Shown piece after piece: positions 1 through 6,983 of a stretch of DNA of 15,792 nt. The DNA is taken from positions 1 to 15,792 of the forward strand of contig DASQ01000088.1 in NCBI GenBank assembly GCA_002503885.1, in the 5' to 3' direction. Under the pieces are notes generated by a model that was not told where the DNA came from, did no database searches, and was given only the letters and a program-made list of their open reading frames with translations. This stretch comes from Methanoculleus marisnigri. Its GTDB lineage: Archaea; Halobacteriota; Methanomicrobia; Methanomicrobiales; Methanoculleaceae. The translations under genes and the position numbers were made by a program. Numbering within the stretch: position 1 is the stretch's first letter; the number at the start of each line of letters is the position of its first letter.

Positions 1-18
1 CCTTCAGGGCGGGGTAGT

Positions 19-192
19 TCACTCCATCGAGATTGCTTCCGACGGGCACTCGTCGACGCAGGTCTCGCAATCGACGCAGAGGTCGACGTCGACTTTAGCT
101 TTGCCGTCTTCCAGATGAATGGCGGCAGCGGGACAGACGTCCACGCAGGTCTCACAGGCGGTACACTTCTCTACATCAACAACTGCTGGCAC
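19..192 (-). CDS. 2[4Fe-4S] ferredoxin, 57 aa
   Basis: A small low-potential electron carrier. I read it directly on the minus strand from a GTG start at 192 to TGA at 19-21. Two classic cluster motifs are visible: C10-x2-C13-x2-C16-x3-C20-P and C39-x2-C42-x2-C45-x3-C49-P, the spacing of bacterial-type 2[4Fe-4S] ferredoxins, and 57 residues is the normal size. A strong ribosome binding site (ggagg, at 200-204 on the minus strand) lies 7 bases before the GTG and fixes the start. It is the last gene of the dapA-dapB run but has its own likely box A (AT-rich, 231-241), so it may also be transcribed alone. It could donate electrons to any of several methanogen oxidoreductases; the specific partner cannot be told from sequence. 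Confidence 0.93.
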   Translation of the reverse strand: MPAVVDVEKCTACETCVDVCPAAAIHLEDGKAKVDVDLCVDCETCVDECPSEAISME

Positions 193-230
193 TTTTGTTC
201 CTCCGAACTTACATTAGTGTATGAGTGCAT

Positions 231-244
231 CAAAAATAAATTTC
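231..244 (-). promoter_or_regulatory. Probable box A of the ferredoxin gene
   Basis: The minus-strand AT-rich element (core tttatttttg) is centred about 45 bases before the GTG start at 192. That would place transcription initiation near 210, just before the Shine-Dalgarno at 200-204. The tract overlaps the T-run after the preceding hairpin, so it may act as terminator tail and promoter at once. Confidence 0.4.
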
Positions 245-267
245 GCTCCCCGGGATGGATCGGGAGC
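245..267 (-). terminator. Stem-loop between dapB and ferredoxin
   Basis: Six-base-pair GC-rich arms gctccc (245-250) and gggagc (262-267) enclose an 11-base loop just after the dapB stop. On the minus strand they are followed by an AT-rich tract ending in five Ts (231-244). This looks like a terminator or attenuator that would reduce readthrough from dapB into the ferredoxin gene. The same hairpin on the plus strand is also followed by a T-run. Confidence 0.45.
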
Positions 268-271
268 ATTT

Positions 272-1030
272 TTATAGCCCGAGGACTTCCTGCATCGTGT
301 ACATGCGCGGTTCCCGGCCCTTGATCCAGCGTGCGGCCCGGACCGCGCCCTGCGCGAAGACCGCCCGGTCGTAGGCGCGGTGGGAGATCTCGATACACTC
401 GAAGTTCCCCGCGAAGAGGACGGAGTGATCGCCGACAATGTCGCCACCACGGATGGCGTGAACACCGATCTCGCCTTTCCGTTCCGTCTCACCGACGCGG
501 CCGTAAACCTTCTCGCGGTTCCCGAGTTCCTGGTCAAGGATCTCAAGGATGGTCTTTGCCGTGCCGCTCGGGGCGTCCTTCTTGTAGCGGTGGTGGGCCT
601 CCGTGACCTCGATATCGTAGTCGCCGAGCTGGCGGGCGGCTTCCCGCACGAGTTTCCAGAAGATGTTGACGCCGACCGAGAAGTTGCTCGATATCACCGC
701 GGGGACATGCCCTTCGACGGCGCCCCGGATCACTTCCCTCTGTTCGGGGGAGAACCCGGTCGTCCCGACGACGAGCGCCACGTTGTTTCTGGCTGCCGCC
801 TTGATGTTCTCGACCGCAGCGGCTGCAACGGTGAAGTCTATCAGGACATCGGGCCTTTTCACTTTGAGGAATTCGTCAATTCTTGCCGAAGGGACTACCT
901 CTGTCCCAAACAGCGGTCCCTCCTTCACGTCGATCCCGCCGACGAGTTCCAGATCGGGAGCCTCGTTGACGATGCGGCCGATCATGGTGCCCATACGTCC
1001 CAGGGCCCCGGATACGACTACCTTAACCAT
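272..1030 (-). CDS. dapB: 4-hydroxy-tetrahydrodipicolinate reductase (DapB), 252 aa
   Basis: Reduces the product of DapA to tetrahydrodipicolinate with NAD(P)H, the second committed step of lysine/diaminopimelate synthesis in the cytoplasm. The N-terminal Rossmann motif is G-A-L-G-R-M-G (residues 8-14), V-G-T-T-G-F (88-93) follows, and the family signature E-A-H-H-R-Y-K-K-D-A-P-S-G-T-A (144-158) carries the catalytic His and Lys and the substrate-binding S-G-T. R-G-G-D-I-V-G-D-H lies later. The length is typical. The ATG overlaps the end of dapA by 8 bases (ATGGTTAA), which argues for translational coupling and fixes the start. Confidence 0.97.
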   Translation of the reverse strand: MVKVVVSGALGRMGTMIGRIVNEAPDLELVGGIDVKEGPLFGTEVVPSARIDEFLKVKRPDVLIDFTVAAAAVENIKAAARNNVALVVGTTGFSPEQREVIRGAVEGHVPAVISSNFSVGVNIFWKLVREAARQLGDYDIEVTEAHHRYKKDAPSGTAKTILEILDQELGNREKVYGRVGETERKGEIGVHAIRGGDIVGDHSVLFAGNFECIEISHRAYDRAVFAQGAVRAARWIKGREPRMYTMQEVLGL

Positions 1031-1898
1031 AGTTTACCAGCACCTTTCGTAGTTGTTCTGTCTTCGCTTCGTCGAGCTCGTCGAGCGGCAGCCGGACCGG
1101 TCCCGCGGCCATCCCGATGAGTTCCACCGCCTTCTTGACGGGGATGGGGTTCGTGTCGATGAACATCGCCCGCATAAGCGGAGCGAGTTTGTAGTGCAGG
1201 TCCTGTGCGCGGGCAAGGTCGCCTGCACGGAAAGATTCGTACATCTGCACCATCCGGCCGGGGTCGACGTTCGCGGCCACCGATATCACGCCCGCACCTC
1301 CCAGGGCAAGGACCGGAAGGGTCATTGCATCGTCCCCGGAGAGCACGATGAACTCCTCGTCCCGCGTCCCTTCGATGATACGAGAGATCTGGGTGATGTC
1401 GCCGCTTGCCTCCTTGATCCCGACGATGTTCGGGTGCTCCGCCAGTTCGACCACCAGGTCGGGCTGGAGGTTCTGCCCCGTACGGCCGGGAACATTGTAG
1501 AGGACGATCGGGAGATCGAGATCGGCGAGCTTCGTGAAATGCTTGATGAGCCCGGAACGGTTCGGCTTGTTGTAGTACGGGCTGATGACGAGCGCGCCGT
1601 CCGCACCCGCATCCTGCGCCGACCGGGTCAGGCGAACCGCCTCTGCCGTGTTGTTCGATCCTGTCCCTGCGAGCACCGGCACTCGCCCGTTGACGACCCC
1701 GACGGTCTCGCCGATCACCTTCTCGTGCTCCTCGAACGTGAGCGTCGCGGACTCCCCGGTCGACCCACAGGGCACGATGCCATTGACTCCGCGTTGTAGC
1801 AGTGATTCGATGTTGGACCGTAATCCTTCAATATCGAGACTCGCCTCGGAGTCCCGGTGAAAAGGGGTAATGATTGCCGGAAGGATTCCCTCAAACAT
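1023..1898 (-). CDS. dapA: 4-hydroxy-tetrahydrodipicolinate synthase (DapA), 291 aa
   Basis: Condenses pyruvate with aspartate semialdehyde, the first lysine-branch step. It is a TIM-barrel enzyme of the NAL/DapA family. Visible signatures are P-C-G-S-T-G-E (residues 43-49, substrate-binding Thr), the paired Tyr 108-109, L-Y-N-V-P-G-R-T (133-140, catalytic Tyr134), and the Schiff-base lysine in G-I-K-E-A-S-G-D (Lys162). The length matches the family. It starts 10 bases after the eS17 stop and overlaps dapB, so it sits in the middle of a cotranscribed set. Confidence 0.97.
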   Translation of the reverse strand: MFEGILPAIITPFHRDSEASLDIEGLRSNIESLLQRGVNGIVPCGSTGESATLTFEEHEKVIGETVGVVNGRVPVLAGTGSNNTAEAVRLTRSAQDAGADGALVISPYYNKPNRSGLIKHFTKLADLDLPIVLYNVPGRTGQNLQPDLVVELAEHPNIVGIKEASGDITQISRIIEGTRDEEFIVLSGDDAMTLPVLALGGAGVISVAANVDPGRMVQMYESFRAGDLARAQDLHYKLAPLMRAMFIDTNPIPVKKAVELIGMAAGPVRLPLDELDEAKTEQLRKVLVNYG

Positions 1899-1908
1899 AT
1901 AGTGAGGT

Positions 1909-2097
1909 TTACCGCTTCCCTGTATTTATCTTTCTTGAGATGTACCCGGCAACTCTGTTCCGGACGCACTTGCTGTCAATCACGGCAACTTCACTGACGG
2001 CGTGTTTGTTTTCATCAAAGTCTCCGCTGAATCTGTCGCGATGCTTGACAATGAGTTCCTCGCCGAGGTTCTTGATATATGATGGCTTTATTCCCAT
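1909..2097 (-). CDS. rps17e: 30S ribosomal protein eS17, 62 aa
   Basis: Small-subunit ribosomal protein found in archaea and eukaryotes. The N-terminal part reads M-G-I-K-P-S-Y-I-K, then basic K-H-R-D-R-F, then D-F-D-E-N-K and a basic C terminus. This fits the family and its usual archaeal length of about 60 residues. It lies between thiN (12 bases upstream) and dapA (10 bases downstream). Linkage of eS17 to dapA, away from the main ribosomal clusters, is something I recall from other methanogens. Confidence 0.94.
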   Translation of the reverse strand: MGIKPSYIKNLGEELIVKHRDRFSGDFDENKHAVSEVAVIDSKCVRNRVAGYISRKINTGKR

Positions 2098-2109
2098 GTG
2101 GACCTTCCC

Positions 2110-2661
2110 TTATAATTGTGCATACATAATGCGATTCGACAGTTTAAGAACATTTTGTGCGACCATGACCGGATCCTCCGCGAGGACCCGGATCATCGGT
2201 TCTTTCCCCATAGCCCCCCGGTCGTAGATGACGTCGGGCACGCCCTCCTTGCAGCAGGAGGCGACCCCCCAGTCCATCGTCCGCACCCCCGGCGGTTCTT
2301 TTGCCCGGTCAAAGGAGCAGACCTCGAAGAGGAGGTTATCCAGCTCAGGGAGGATTGCGTCTGAGAAGCGGATGTTTGCCGCGCTCCTGACCTGCGGGTT
2401 AACGTGCATGGCCGTGATGACGATCCGGGCAACGTGATCGCTTGCCCCGAACGCGATCTCCCCGACGGGGTGGACCGCCTCACCGAGCCTGACGATCCGG
2501 CCGAGGACACCTGCCACGTCGTCCTTGCTCCGCGCGTCGGGCAGGGCGTAGACGATGTTCATCCCGACCTGTGGGATGAGCCGGACGTCCATTCGCTCGG
2601 TGAGCAAGGTTACAGCCTCTCCCAGACGGTCGATAACCCTCCCGCGGTCTTCCGATGTCAT
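2110..2661 (-). CDS. Stand-alone ThiN-domain protein (thiamine-phosphate synthase family), 183 aa
   Basis: Resembles the ThiN domain, which in archaea acts as thiamine-phosphate synthase when fused to ThiD, or as the ligand-sensing part of ThiR-type regulators when fused to a helix-turn-helix. Signatures are N-I-V-Y-A-L-P-D-A (35-43), V-L-G-R-I-V (52-57), F-G-A-S-D-H-V-A-R (71-79), A-A-N-I-R-F (94-99), D-W-G (130-132) and the very typical P-D-V-I-Y-D-R-G-A (142-150) followed by G-K-E-P. About 30 residues precede the domain, too few for a ThiD kinase and without a clear HTH. It could be a synthase working in trans with ThiD, or a sensor that has lost its DNA-binding part. It leads the tight eS17-dapA-dapB run. 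Confidence 0.82.
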   Translation of the reverse strand: MTSEDRGRVIDRLGEAVTLLTERMDVRLIPQVGMNIVYALPDARSKDDVAGVLGRIVRLGEAVHPVGEIAFGASDHVARIVITAMHVNPQVRSAANIRFSDAILPELDNLLFEVCSFDRAKEPPGVRTMDWGVASCCKEGVPDVIYDRGAMGKEPMIRVLAEDPVMVAQNVLKLSNRIMYAQL

Positions 2662-2683
2662 GCTGTACCCCTCACGTCGGGTG

Positions 2684-2694
2684 CCATATATGTG
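2684..2694 (-). promoter_or_regulatory. Box A upstream of thiN-eS17-dapAB
   Basis: The minus-strand element acatatatgg lies 23-33 bases before the ATG at 2661, in the 39-base gap after the HD-domain gene. The spacing suggests a very short leader. It would let the thiN-eS17-dapA-dapB run be transcribed independently of the HD gene. Confidence 0.5.
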
Positions 2695-2700
2695 TTCTGC

Positions 2701-3249
2701 TCAGGCAAGGCCGATATCGCCGCGAACTTCCGTGAGCCCTTCTATTGCGAGACGGTAGAACGTCTCCATATCCATGAGAGACTCGATCAGCCGGATCCTC
2801 TCGCGATCGCAGCCCGCGGCGAACGACTTCTCCTTGAACTTCTTCTTCACCGTCCGGGGGGTGACCTCATCGATCGCCCCGCCCTTCACCAGGGCGCAGG
2901 CGAGGATCAGACCGGATACACTGTCCGCTGCCTGGAGCGCAACCTCGACCGGGCGCTCGTAGCCGGATGTGAGCAGGTGGTTGTGGCGCCTGACGATATC
3001 CGCGATCTCCTCCGGGACACCGTTTTCGAGAAGGAGCCGGTAGCCCTCGATGCCGTGCCGCTCCATATCCCCTCCGACGATGTCGTAGTCGATGTCGTGC
3101 AAAAGACCGATCACCTCCCACGTCTCTCTATCCTCGCCGAGGTGCTCGGCGACCTTCCTCATGATGGCCGCCGTGGCGTGGCTGTGCACGATGTGGGACG
3201 GCGACGCCACATAGCGCCGGAGCAGGGCCAGTGCCTCGTCTCTCTCCAT
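2701..3249 (-). CDS. HD-domain metal-dependent phosphohydrolase, 182 aa
   Basis: A protein of the HD superfamily. Visible metal ligands are H22 or H24 in V-H-S-H-A, the H-D pair at 51-52 in G-L-L-H-D-I-D-Y-D, H65 in R-H-G-I, and H89 in R-R-H-N. The order and spacing resemble HDIG-type hydrolases acting on nucleotides or phosphorylated metabolites; the substrate is unknown. The reading frame is open upstream to 3297, but I choose the ATG at 3249 because the only good box A (3276-3284) lies within that extension, 27 bases before it. The next gene on this strand is thiN, 39 bases on. Confidence 0.85.
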   Translation of the reverse strand: MERDEALALLRRYVASPSHIVHSHATAAIMRKVAEHLGEDRETWEVIGLLHDIDYDIVGGDMERHGIEGYRLLLENGVPEEIADIVRRHNHLLTSGYERPVEVALQAADSVSGLILACALVKGGAIDEVTPRTVKKKFKEKSFAAGCDRERIRLIESLMDMETFYRLAIEGLTEVRGDIGLA

Positions 3250-3275
3250 ACGAGAGGGGTTTCTCCCGCGCCCGG

Positions 3276-3284
3276 GATAAATAT
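3276..3284 (-). promoter_or_regulatory. Box A of the HD-domain gene
   Basis: The minus-strand sequence atatttatc is centred about 30 bases before the ATG at 3249, implying a nearly leaderless transcript. The divergent gene at 3339 has its own box A about 30 bases away, so the 90-base gap is a compact bidirectional promoter region. Confidence 0.55.
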
Positions 3285-3307
3285 GTGGGTCTCCCACCCG
3301 GGGATAG

Positions 3308-3315
3308 AGATATAC
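3308..3315 (+). promoter_or_regulatory. Box A of the small membrane protein gene
   Basis: The plus-strand sequence agatatacc begins about 31 bases before the ATG at 3339. No Shine-Dalgarno is seen between them, which fits a leaderless mRNA. Confidence 0.5.
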
Positions 3316-3338
3316 CTGCCCTTACCCTACCTCTGTAC

Positions 3339-3521
3339 ATGAATCTACGGGTTCTTGAGGTGCTGGCCGCATTCGGGTGCCTTGCGCTGTTTGTCGTGCT
3401 GCTGGTGACGCTGCCCGCACTGATGGTGGGGATAGAAGGGCTTGCATACGTCTTCGCGCTGGTCGCCTTTATCGCCGCGCTCAGTATTGCAGGCTATCTG
3501 ATCGATAAAAAAGTCGCTTAA
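3339..3521 (+). CDS. Small two-helix membrane protein, 60 aa, unknown function
   Basis: I do not recognise a family. The product begins M-N-L-R-V-L-E and has two hydrophobic segments (about residues 8-30 and 34-53) separated by G-I-E-G. It ends in a short polar tail I-D-K-K-V-A, as expected for an integral membrane hairpin. The ATG at 3339 is chosen over the longer frame because a box A sits 24-31 bases upstream. It is convergent with priL and the two stop codons overlap by four bases (3518-3521). The clean membrane pattern and a dedicated promoter make it likely to be real. Confidence 0.7.
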   Translation: MNLRVLEVLAAFGCLALFVVLLVTLPALMVGIEGLAYVFALVAFIAALSIAGYLIDKKVA

Positions 3522-4522
3522 CTCCGCTTCTTCTTTATATTTTTCCTGAGGCGGTAATAACTCAAGGGGTGGTTGACCCGCTCGCAGTCCTTATCCCGGT
3601 TGGCACAGAGCCCGAAGGTGCGCATGGTGGCGCACGACGGCGGGGTATACTCGGTGCCGCCCCGGCCGGAGATGTGCTCCACCTGGTACATCGTCATATC
3701 GAGGTCGAAGTCGGGGGCCCGCGCGAAGATCTCCGCAATCCCGGTGGTGTTCATCCCGACGGTATGGAGGAACGACGTGATGGCGAACCGGCCCATATGC
3801 GTCAGGTTCGCTCCTGAGGTGATCGCCTGGATGAGCGCGTTGATGCAGGGTGGGAACGCCTCCTCCTTGATCTCGCCGAACTGCTCGAGGATCTGCTCCT
3901 GCTGCAACGCAACGATCTCTTTTGTAACCGCATCAAGACGCTCGCAGATCCCGGACGGCACCCGGAGCGGCAGTTGATCGACCAGGATGACCCGGATCCG
4001 TTCCCGGATGAGTTCATCGATCTCGCCCGGCGCAAGGTTCACGCCTCCCTGCTGCACGTCCCTGTTGACGAGCCGCCAGCGCCGATCGCGCAGATGGGGC
4101 ACCAGTTCCACGTAATCGGTGACCGGCAGGGTAGCGGTCGTGGCACTGATGCCGATGCTCCAGGCAACGAACCGCCGTATCTCCGGGTCCTCGGTCGCGA
4201 GGAAGAAGGATGCGCGTTCTGCTTCGTAGCGCGCAAGACGGTCGATAAGCGATCGGTCCCCGATGCAGGAGACCAGTATCCGGGCAAGCGCATAACTCGC
4301 GATCTCAAACTCGGGCTTGAGATTCTGCGTATTCTCGTCCCCAAACTCCCTCTTCGACGTAAGCGCAGCGATGACCCGCTCCTTTGCCCGCTCGAGCGCC
4401 AGAGCGCCCGGGCTGCTGGTGAGAAACTCTTCGAGCGACTCAACGTGCCGGCGGGCCAGCTGCTGCGATTCTTTCAAAAAAGGGTATTTAATGAGTTCTT
4501 TGCGGTCGAGTACAATATCCAT
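3518..4522 (-). CDS. priL: DNA primase large subunit PriL, 334 aa
   Basis: Regulatory subunit of the archaeal two-subunit primase; with PriS it makes the primers for replication. The C-terminal domain holds the four cysteines expected to bind a [4Fe-4S] cluster: C226 (F-P-P-C-I-N-A-L), C297 (P-P-S-C-A-T-M), C306 (G-L-C-A-N-R) and C313 (D-C-E-R-V-N-H-P-L-S-Y-Y). A TTG one codon earlier is possible, but the ATG at 4522 shares its A with the TGA of pcn (TGATG), the usual arrangement for coupled translation. Pairing with PCNA supports the assignment. The length is normal for the family. Confidence 0.95.
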   Translation of the reverse strand: MDIVLDRKELIKYPFLKESQQLARRHVESLEEFLTSSPGALALERAKERVIAALTSKREFGDENTQNLKPEFEIASYALARILVSCIGDRSLIDRLARYEAERASFFLATEDPEIRRFVAWSIGISATTATLPVTDYVELVPHLRDRRWRLVNRDVQQGGVNLAPGEIDELIRERIRVILVDQLPLRVPSGICERLDAVTKEIVALQQEQILEQFGEIKEEAFPPCINALIQAITSGANLTHMGRFAITSFLHTVGMNTTGIAEIFARAPDFDLDMTMYQVEHISGRGGTEYTPPSCATMRTFGLCANRDKDCERVNHPLSYYRLRKNIKKKRS

Positions 4523-5265
4523 CAATCGGCCTCAATCCGAGGAGCAAGAAGGTACTCGACGCGGCCGTTGCCGTTCGCAATGTCAAAGGCAAATCGTACC
4601 GGATGGTCGATGCCGAGGTAGACCTCCACCTCACCCGCACGTGCCATAACCCGGCCCATATCCTTTAAGTAATCGATCGAGAAGAGGGAACGGGCCCGCA
4701 CCGGGTTGAGCGCGACGAGCTGGTCTTCGCCGAGCGCGAGTTTGATGTGGTCGGTATCTCCCTCCGCCTCCATGTAGAAAGTCATGGTATCGGGGTCGAT
4801 CCCGAGCGCGATCTTGTCGGAGATGACGGCAGCTGCTTTGATGGCATTGTTCAGCGCGTCTCCCGATATGATCGCCTTGCCGGGGAGTTCTATTCCCGGT
4901 GGATTCGGATCTTTCCGGATGGTGTTGACGTCGAGGAGCGTGACCGAGTAGCGGTAGCCTCCAAAACTCAGTTCCAGTTTCCGCTCTTCATCGAGCAGAC
5001 TGAGCGTCAGCGCGTCGCCTTTCCCCATCATCCCGATGATGTTCTTCATCTTTGCGATATCCAGGCCCAGTTCACCGGTTGTCGCCAGGAAAGAATTGAA
5101 CGCCGTGCTCTGGAGTTCCAGGGAGACCATGGCCACGTTGGCTGTATCGACAGAACGCGTCCTGATCTGGTCCTCCGCCGTGTGTAGGCGGCATTCCGTC
5201 ACCAGTGCGGCGATCGCGTCGATGGATTCCCGAAATATTTCTGCATCAATCGTTGCCTTTAACAT
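4522..5265 (-). CDS. pcn: DNA polymerase sliding clamp (PCNA), 247 aa
   Basis: Homotrimeric ring that tethers replicative polymerase, ligase and nucleases to DNA. The protein begins M-L-K-A-T-I-D-A-E-I-F and contains the conserved M-G-K-G-D-A-L-T-L, followed by a D-x-N-T-I-R-K-D-P-N-P-P stretch like the interdomain connector loop. The C-terminal part has Y-L-L-A-P-R-I, the region that receives PIP-box peptides. About 247 residues is the standard length. It is the first gene of a pcn-priL pair overlapping by one base, with its own box A upstream and aaggggt as a possible Shine-Dalgarno before the ATG. Confidence 0.97.
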   Translation of the reverse strand: MLKATIDAEIFRESIDAIAALVTECRLHTAEDQIRTRSVDTANVAMVSLELQSTAFNSFLATTGELGLDIAKMKNIIGMMGKGDALTLSLLDEERKLELSFGGYRYSVTLLDVNTIRKDPNPPGIELPGKAIISGDALNNAIKAAAVISDKIALGIDPDTMTFYMEAEGDTDHIKLALGEDQLVALNPVRARSLFSIDYLKDMGRVMARAGEVEVYLGIDHPVRFAFDIANGNGRVEYLLAPRIEAD

Positions 5266-5293
5266 TGTGACCCCTTATTAAACTCTCGTCTAA

Positions 5294-5304
5294 AGTATAT
5301 AATC
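5294..5304 (-). promoter_or_regulatory. Box A of pcn-priL
   Basis: The minus-strand element attatatact lies about 29-39 bases before the pcn ATG, a near-consensus archaeal TATA box. It is the strongest promoter-like signal in the 245-base gap between pcn and rlmE. Confidence 0.65.
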
Positions 5305-5492
5305 ACACTTTTCATTATAGTGCTTTACGATCAAAACCGGGAGAAAGCCCATGGCGCCTATCGTGGGAGGGGGCACAGCAGACTCCGGTCGCCCATACTC
5401 CGCAACCGTATCATTGATGATTAACGGCATCAAACACTATCCATAATCTCCTTGATAATGCTTGATGGGTCAAGTACATCTGTCAGCCTCAA
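5305..5492. other. Divergent intergenic region pcn/rlmE
   Basis: The gap holds the pcn promoter at its left edge. A clear box A for rlmE is not obvious. A small hairpin cttga/tcaag (5461-5474) lies about 37 bases before the rlmE start. I checked the ttgatga near 5413 for a C/D-box RNA but found no matching D box (ctga), so I call no RNA gene here. Confidence 0.4.
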
Positions 5493-5510
5493 GTGGAGGG
5501 TAATCTCGCA

Positions 5511-6122
5511 ATGGGTTCTCAATGGTCAAAAGACAGCGTCTATAAAAAGGCGATGAAGGCGGGATACCGGGCACGGGCCGCCTACAAACTGCTGGAGATC
5601 CAGCAGCGCAACGATATCATCAGACCCAGTGATAACGTCGTCGACCTCGGGGCGGCGCCGGGCAGCTGGCTGCAGGTGCTCCGCGATCTGACCGGAGGGA
5701 AGGTCATCGGCGTGGACCTCAACCCGATCGCGCCCATCGGAGGCGTCACCACCATCGTCGGGGACTTTACCGATCCTCTTGTTCAGGAGCGCATCCGCGA
5801 GGAGGCCGGTGGGATCGTCAACATCGTGGTCTCCGATGCCTCACCGAAACTCTCCGGCCAGAAGACCTACGACCAGGCTCGCGCAATCGGGCTTGGCGAG
5901 GATGCTCTGGCGTTTGCCTGCACGCTTTTAAAGCCCGGCGGCAACATGATAATAAAGTCGTTCCAGGGTGAGCTCTTCGGGGAATTGATGACCGAGGCAA
6001 GGAAGCATTTCTATTCCGTTCGGGGGTACAGGACGAAGGCGTCACGGAAAGGGAGTGCTGAGACCTACATTATAGCAAAGAATTTCAAGGGAAGATGCGA
6101 TGGTGCTGAAGGACCCCTATAA
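5511..6122 (+). CDS. rlmE: 23S rRNA 2'-O-ribose methyltransferase RlmE (FtsJ/RrmJ), 203 aa
   Basis: SAM-dependent 2'-O-methyltransferase, by homology acting on the A-loop uridine of 23S rRNA. The K-D-K-E catalytic tetrad is visible: K26 (R-A-A-Y-K-L-L-E), D109 (V-V-S-D-A-S-P-K), K149 (M-I-I-K-S-F-Q-G) and E184 (G-S-A-E-T-Y). The D-K and K-E spacings (40 and 35) equal those of the E. coli enzyme. The SAM motif is V-D-L-G-A-A-P-G-S-W (44-53). A GTG six codons upstream is possible, but I take the ATG at 5511, which has ggaggg 11-16 bases upstream. The end overlaps moaA by 23 bases. Confidence 0.94.
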   Translation: MGSQWSKDSVYKKAMKAGYRARAAYKLLEIQQRNDIIRPSDNVVDLGAAPGSWLQVLRDLTGGKVIGVDLNPIAPIGGVTTIVGDFTDPLVQERIREEAGGIVNIVVSDASPKLSGQKTYDQARAIGLGEDALAFACTLLKPGGNMIIKSFQGELFGELMTEARKHFYSVRGYRTKASRKGSAETYIIAKNFKGRCDGAEGPL

Positions 6123-6978
6123 CCGGACCGTGACCAACCTCCGGATCAGCCTGACCTCCCGGTGCAACCTGCGGTGCATCTACTGCCACGCAGAGGGTGA
6201 GGTAAGCCCAAAGGAGCAGATGAGTGCCGAGGATATCGCCGAACTGATACGGGTGGGCGTGCAGTTCGGCGTTAAAAGTATCAAGTTCACCGGCGGCGAG
6301 CCCCTGCTCCGCCGTGACCTTGTCGATATCGTCCGCTCGGTGCCGCCGGGCGTCGAGTCCTCCCTGACGACGAACGGGACGCTGCTTGCCGCAAAGGCTG
6401 CAGAACTCAAAGAGGCCGGGCTTGCCCGGGTGAACGTCAGCCTCGATACGCTCCGTCCGGACCGCTACCGGGCCATCACGGGGAAAGACTGTCTCGCAGA
6501 CGTTCTCGCCGGGATCGATGCAGCGATCGAGGTCGGACTGACCCCGGTCAAGCTCAACATGGTGCTCCTCGACGGCATCAACGAGGATGAACTGGACGAT
6601 TTCATGGCGTTCGTCCGGGACAAAGAGGACCTCATCCTGCAGATCATCGAGTTGATGGAGTTCAACGAGTGCAAGTTCCACGGGGACGTGGATAGCGTCG
6701 AGCGGGACTTAAACGATCGGGCGACCCGGGTCGTCACCCGCAGGATGCACCACCGGAAGAAGTACTGCCTCGACGGCGCCGAGATCGAGGTGGTCCGCCC
6801 TCTCCACAATACGGAGTTCTGCGCATTCTGCAACCGCCTGCGCGTGACCTCGGACGGCAAACTCAAGCCCTGCCTCCTCCGGAGCGATAACCTGATCGAT
6901 ACCACGGGCAAGCACGGCAAGGAGCTGGAAGACGCCTTCAGGGAAGCCGTCAGCAGACGCAAGCCGTTCTTTGTGTAA
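6100..6978 (+). CDS. moaA: GTP 3',8-cyclase MoaA (molybdenum cofactor synthesis), 292 aa
   Basis: Radical-SAM enzyme that starts molybdopterin synthesis by rearranging GTP, acting with MoaC. Methanogens need the cofactor for formylmethanofuran and formate dehydrogenases. The N-terminal radical-SAM cluster is C22-x3-C26-x2-C29 (C-N-L-R-C-I-Y-C), followed by F-T-G-G-E-P-L-L (63-70). The second cluster, which binds GTP, is C241-x2-C244-x13-C258. Both clusters are intact. The ATG at 6100 lies inside the end of rlmE in a different frame, with aaggga a few bases before it as Shine-Dalgarno. The size is in the lower archaeal range. No GG tail is present at the C terminus, unlike bacterial MoaA. Confidence 0.95.
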   Translation: MVLKDPYNRTVTNLRISLTSRCNLRCIYCHAEGEVSPKEQMSAEDIAELIRVGVQFGVKSIKFTGGEPLLRRDLVDIVRSVPPGVESSLTTNGTLLAAKAAELKEAGLARVNVSLDTLRPDRYRAITGKDCLADVLAGIDAAIEVGLTPVKLNMVLLDGINEDELDDFMAFVRDKEDLILQIIELMEFNECKFHGDVDSVERDLNDRATRVVTRRMHHRKKYCLDGAEIEVVRPLHNTEFCAFCNRLRVTSDGKLKPCLLRSDNLIDTTGKHGKELEDAFREAVSRRKPFFV

Positions 6979-6983
6979 ACGAG

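Noticed and set aside
380..1120. 246-codon plus-strand frame opposite dapB
   Set aside because: Antisense shadow of a strongly supported gene; no family features, promoter or ribosome binding site.
1053..1799. 248-codon plus-strand frame opposite dapA
   Set aside because: Antisense shadow produced by high-GC codon use in dapA; composition rich in Arg, Asp and His.
5405..5485. Possible C/D-box small RNA (ttgatga) before rlmE
   Set aside because: A C-box-like heptamer is present but no ctga D box or C'/D' pair at proper spacing.
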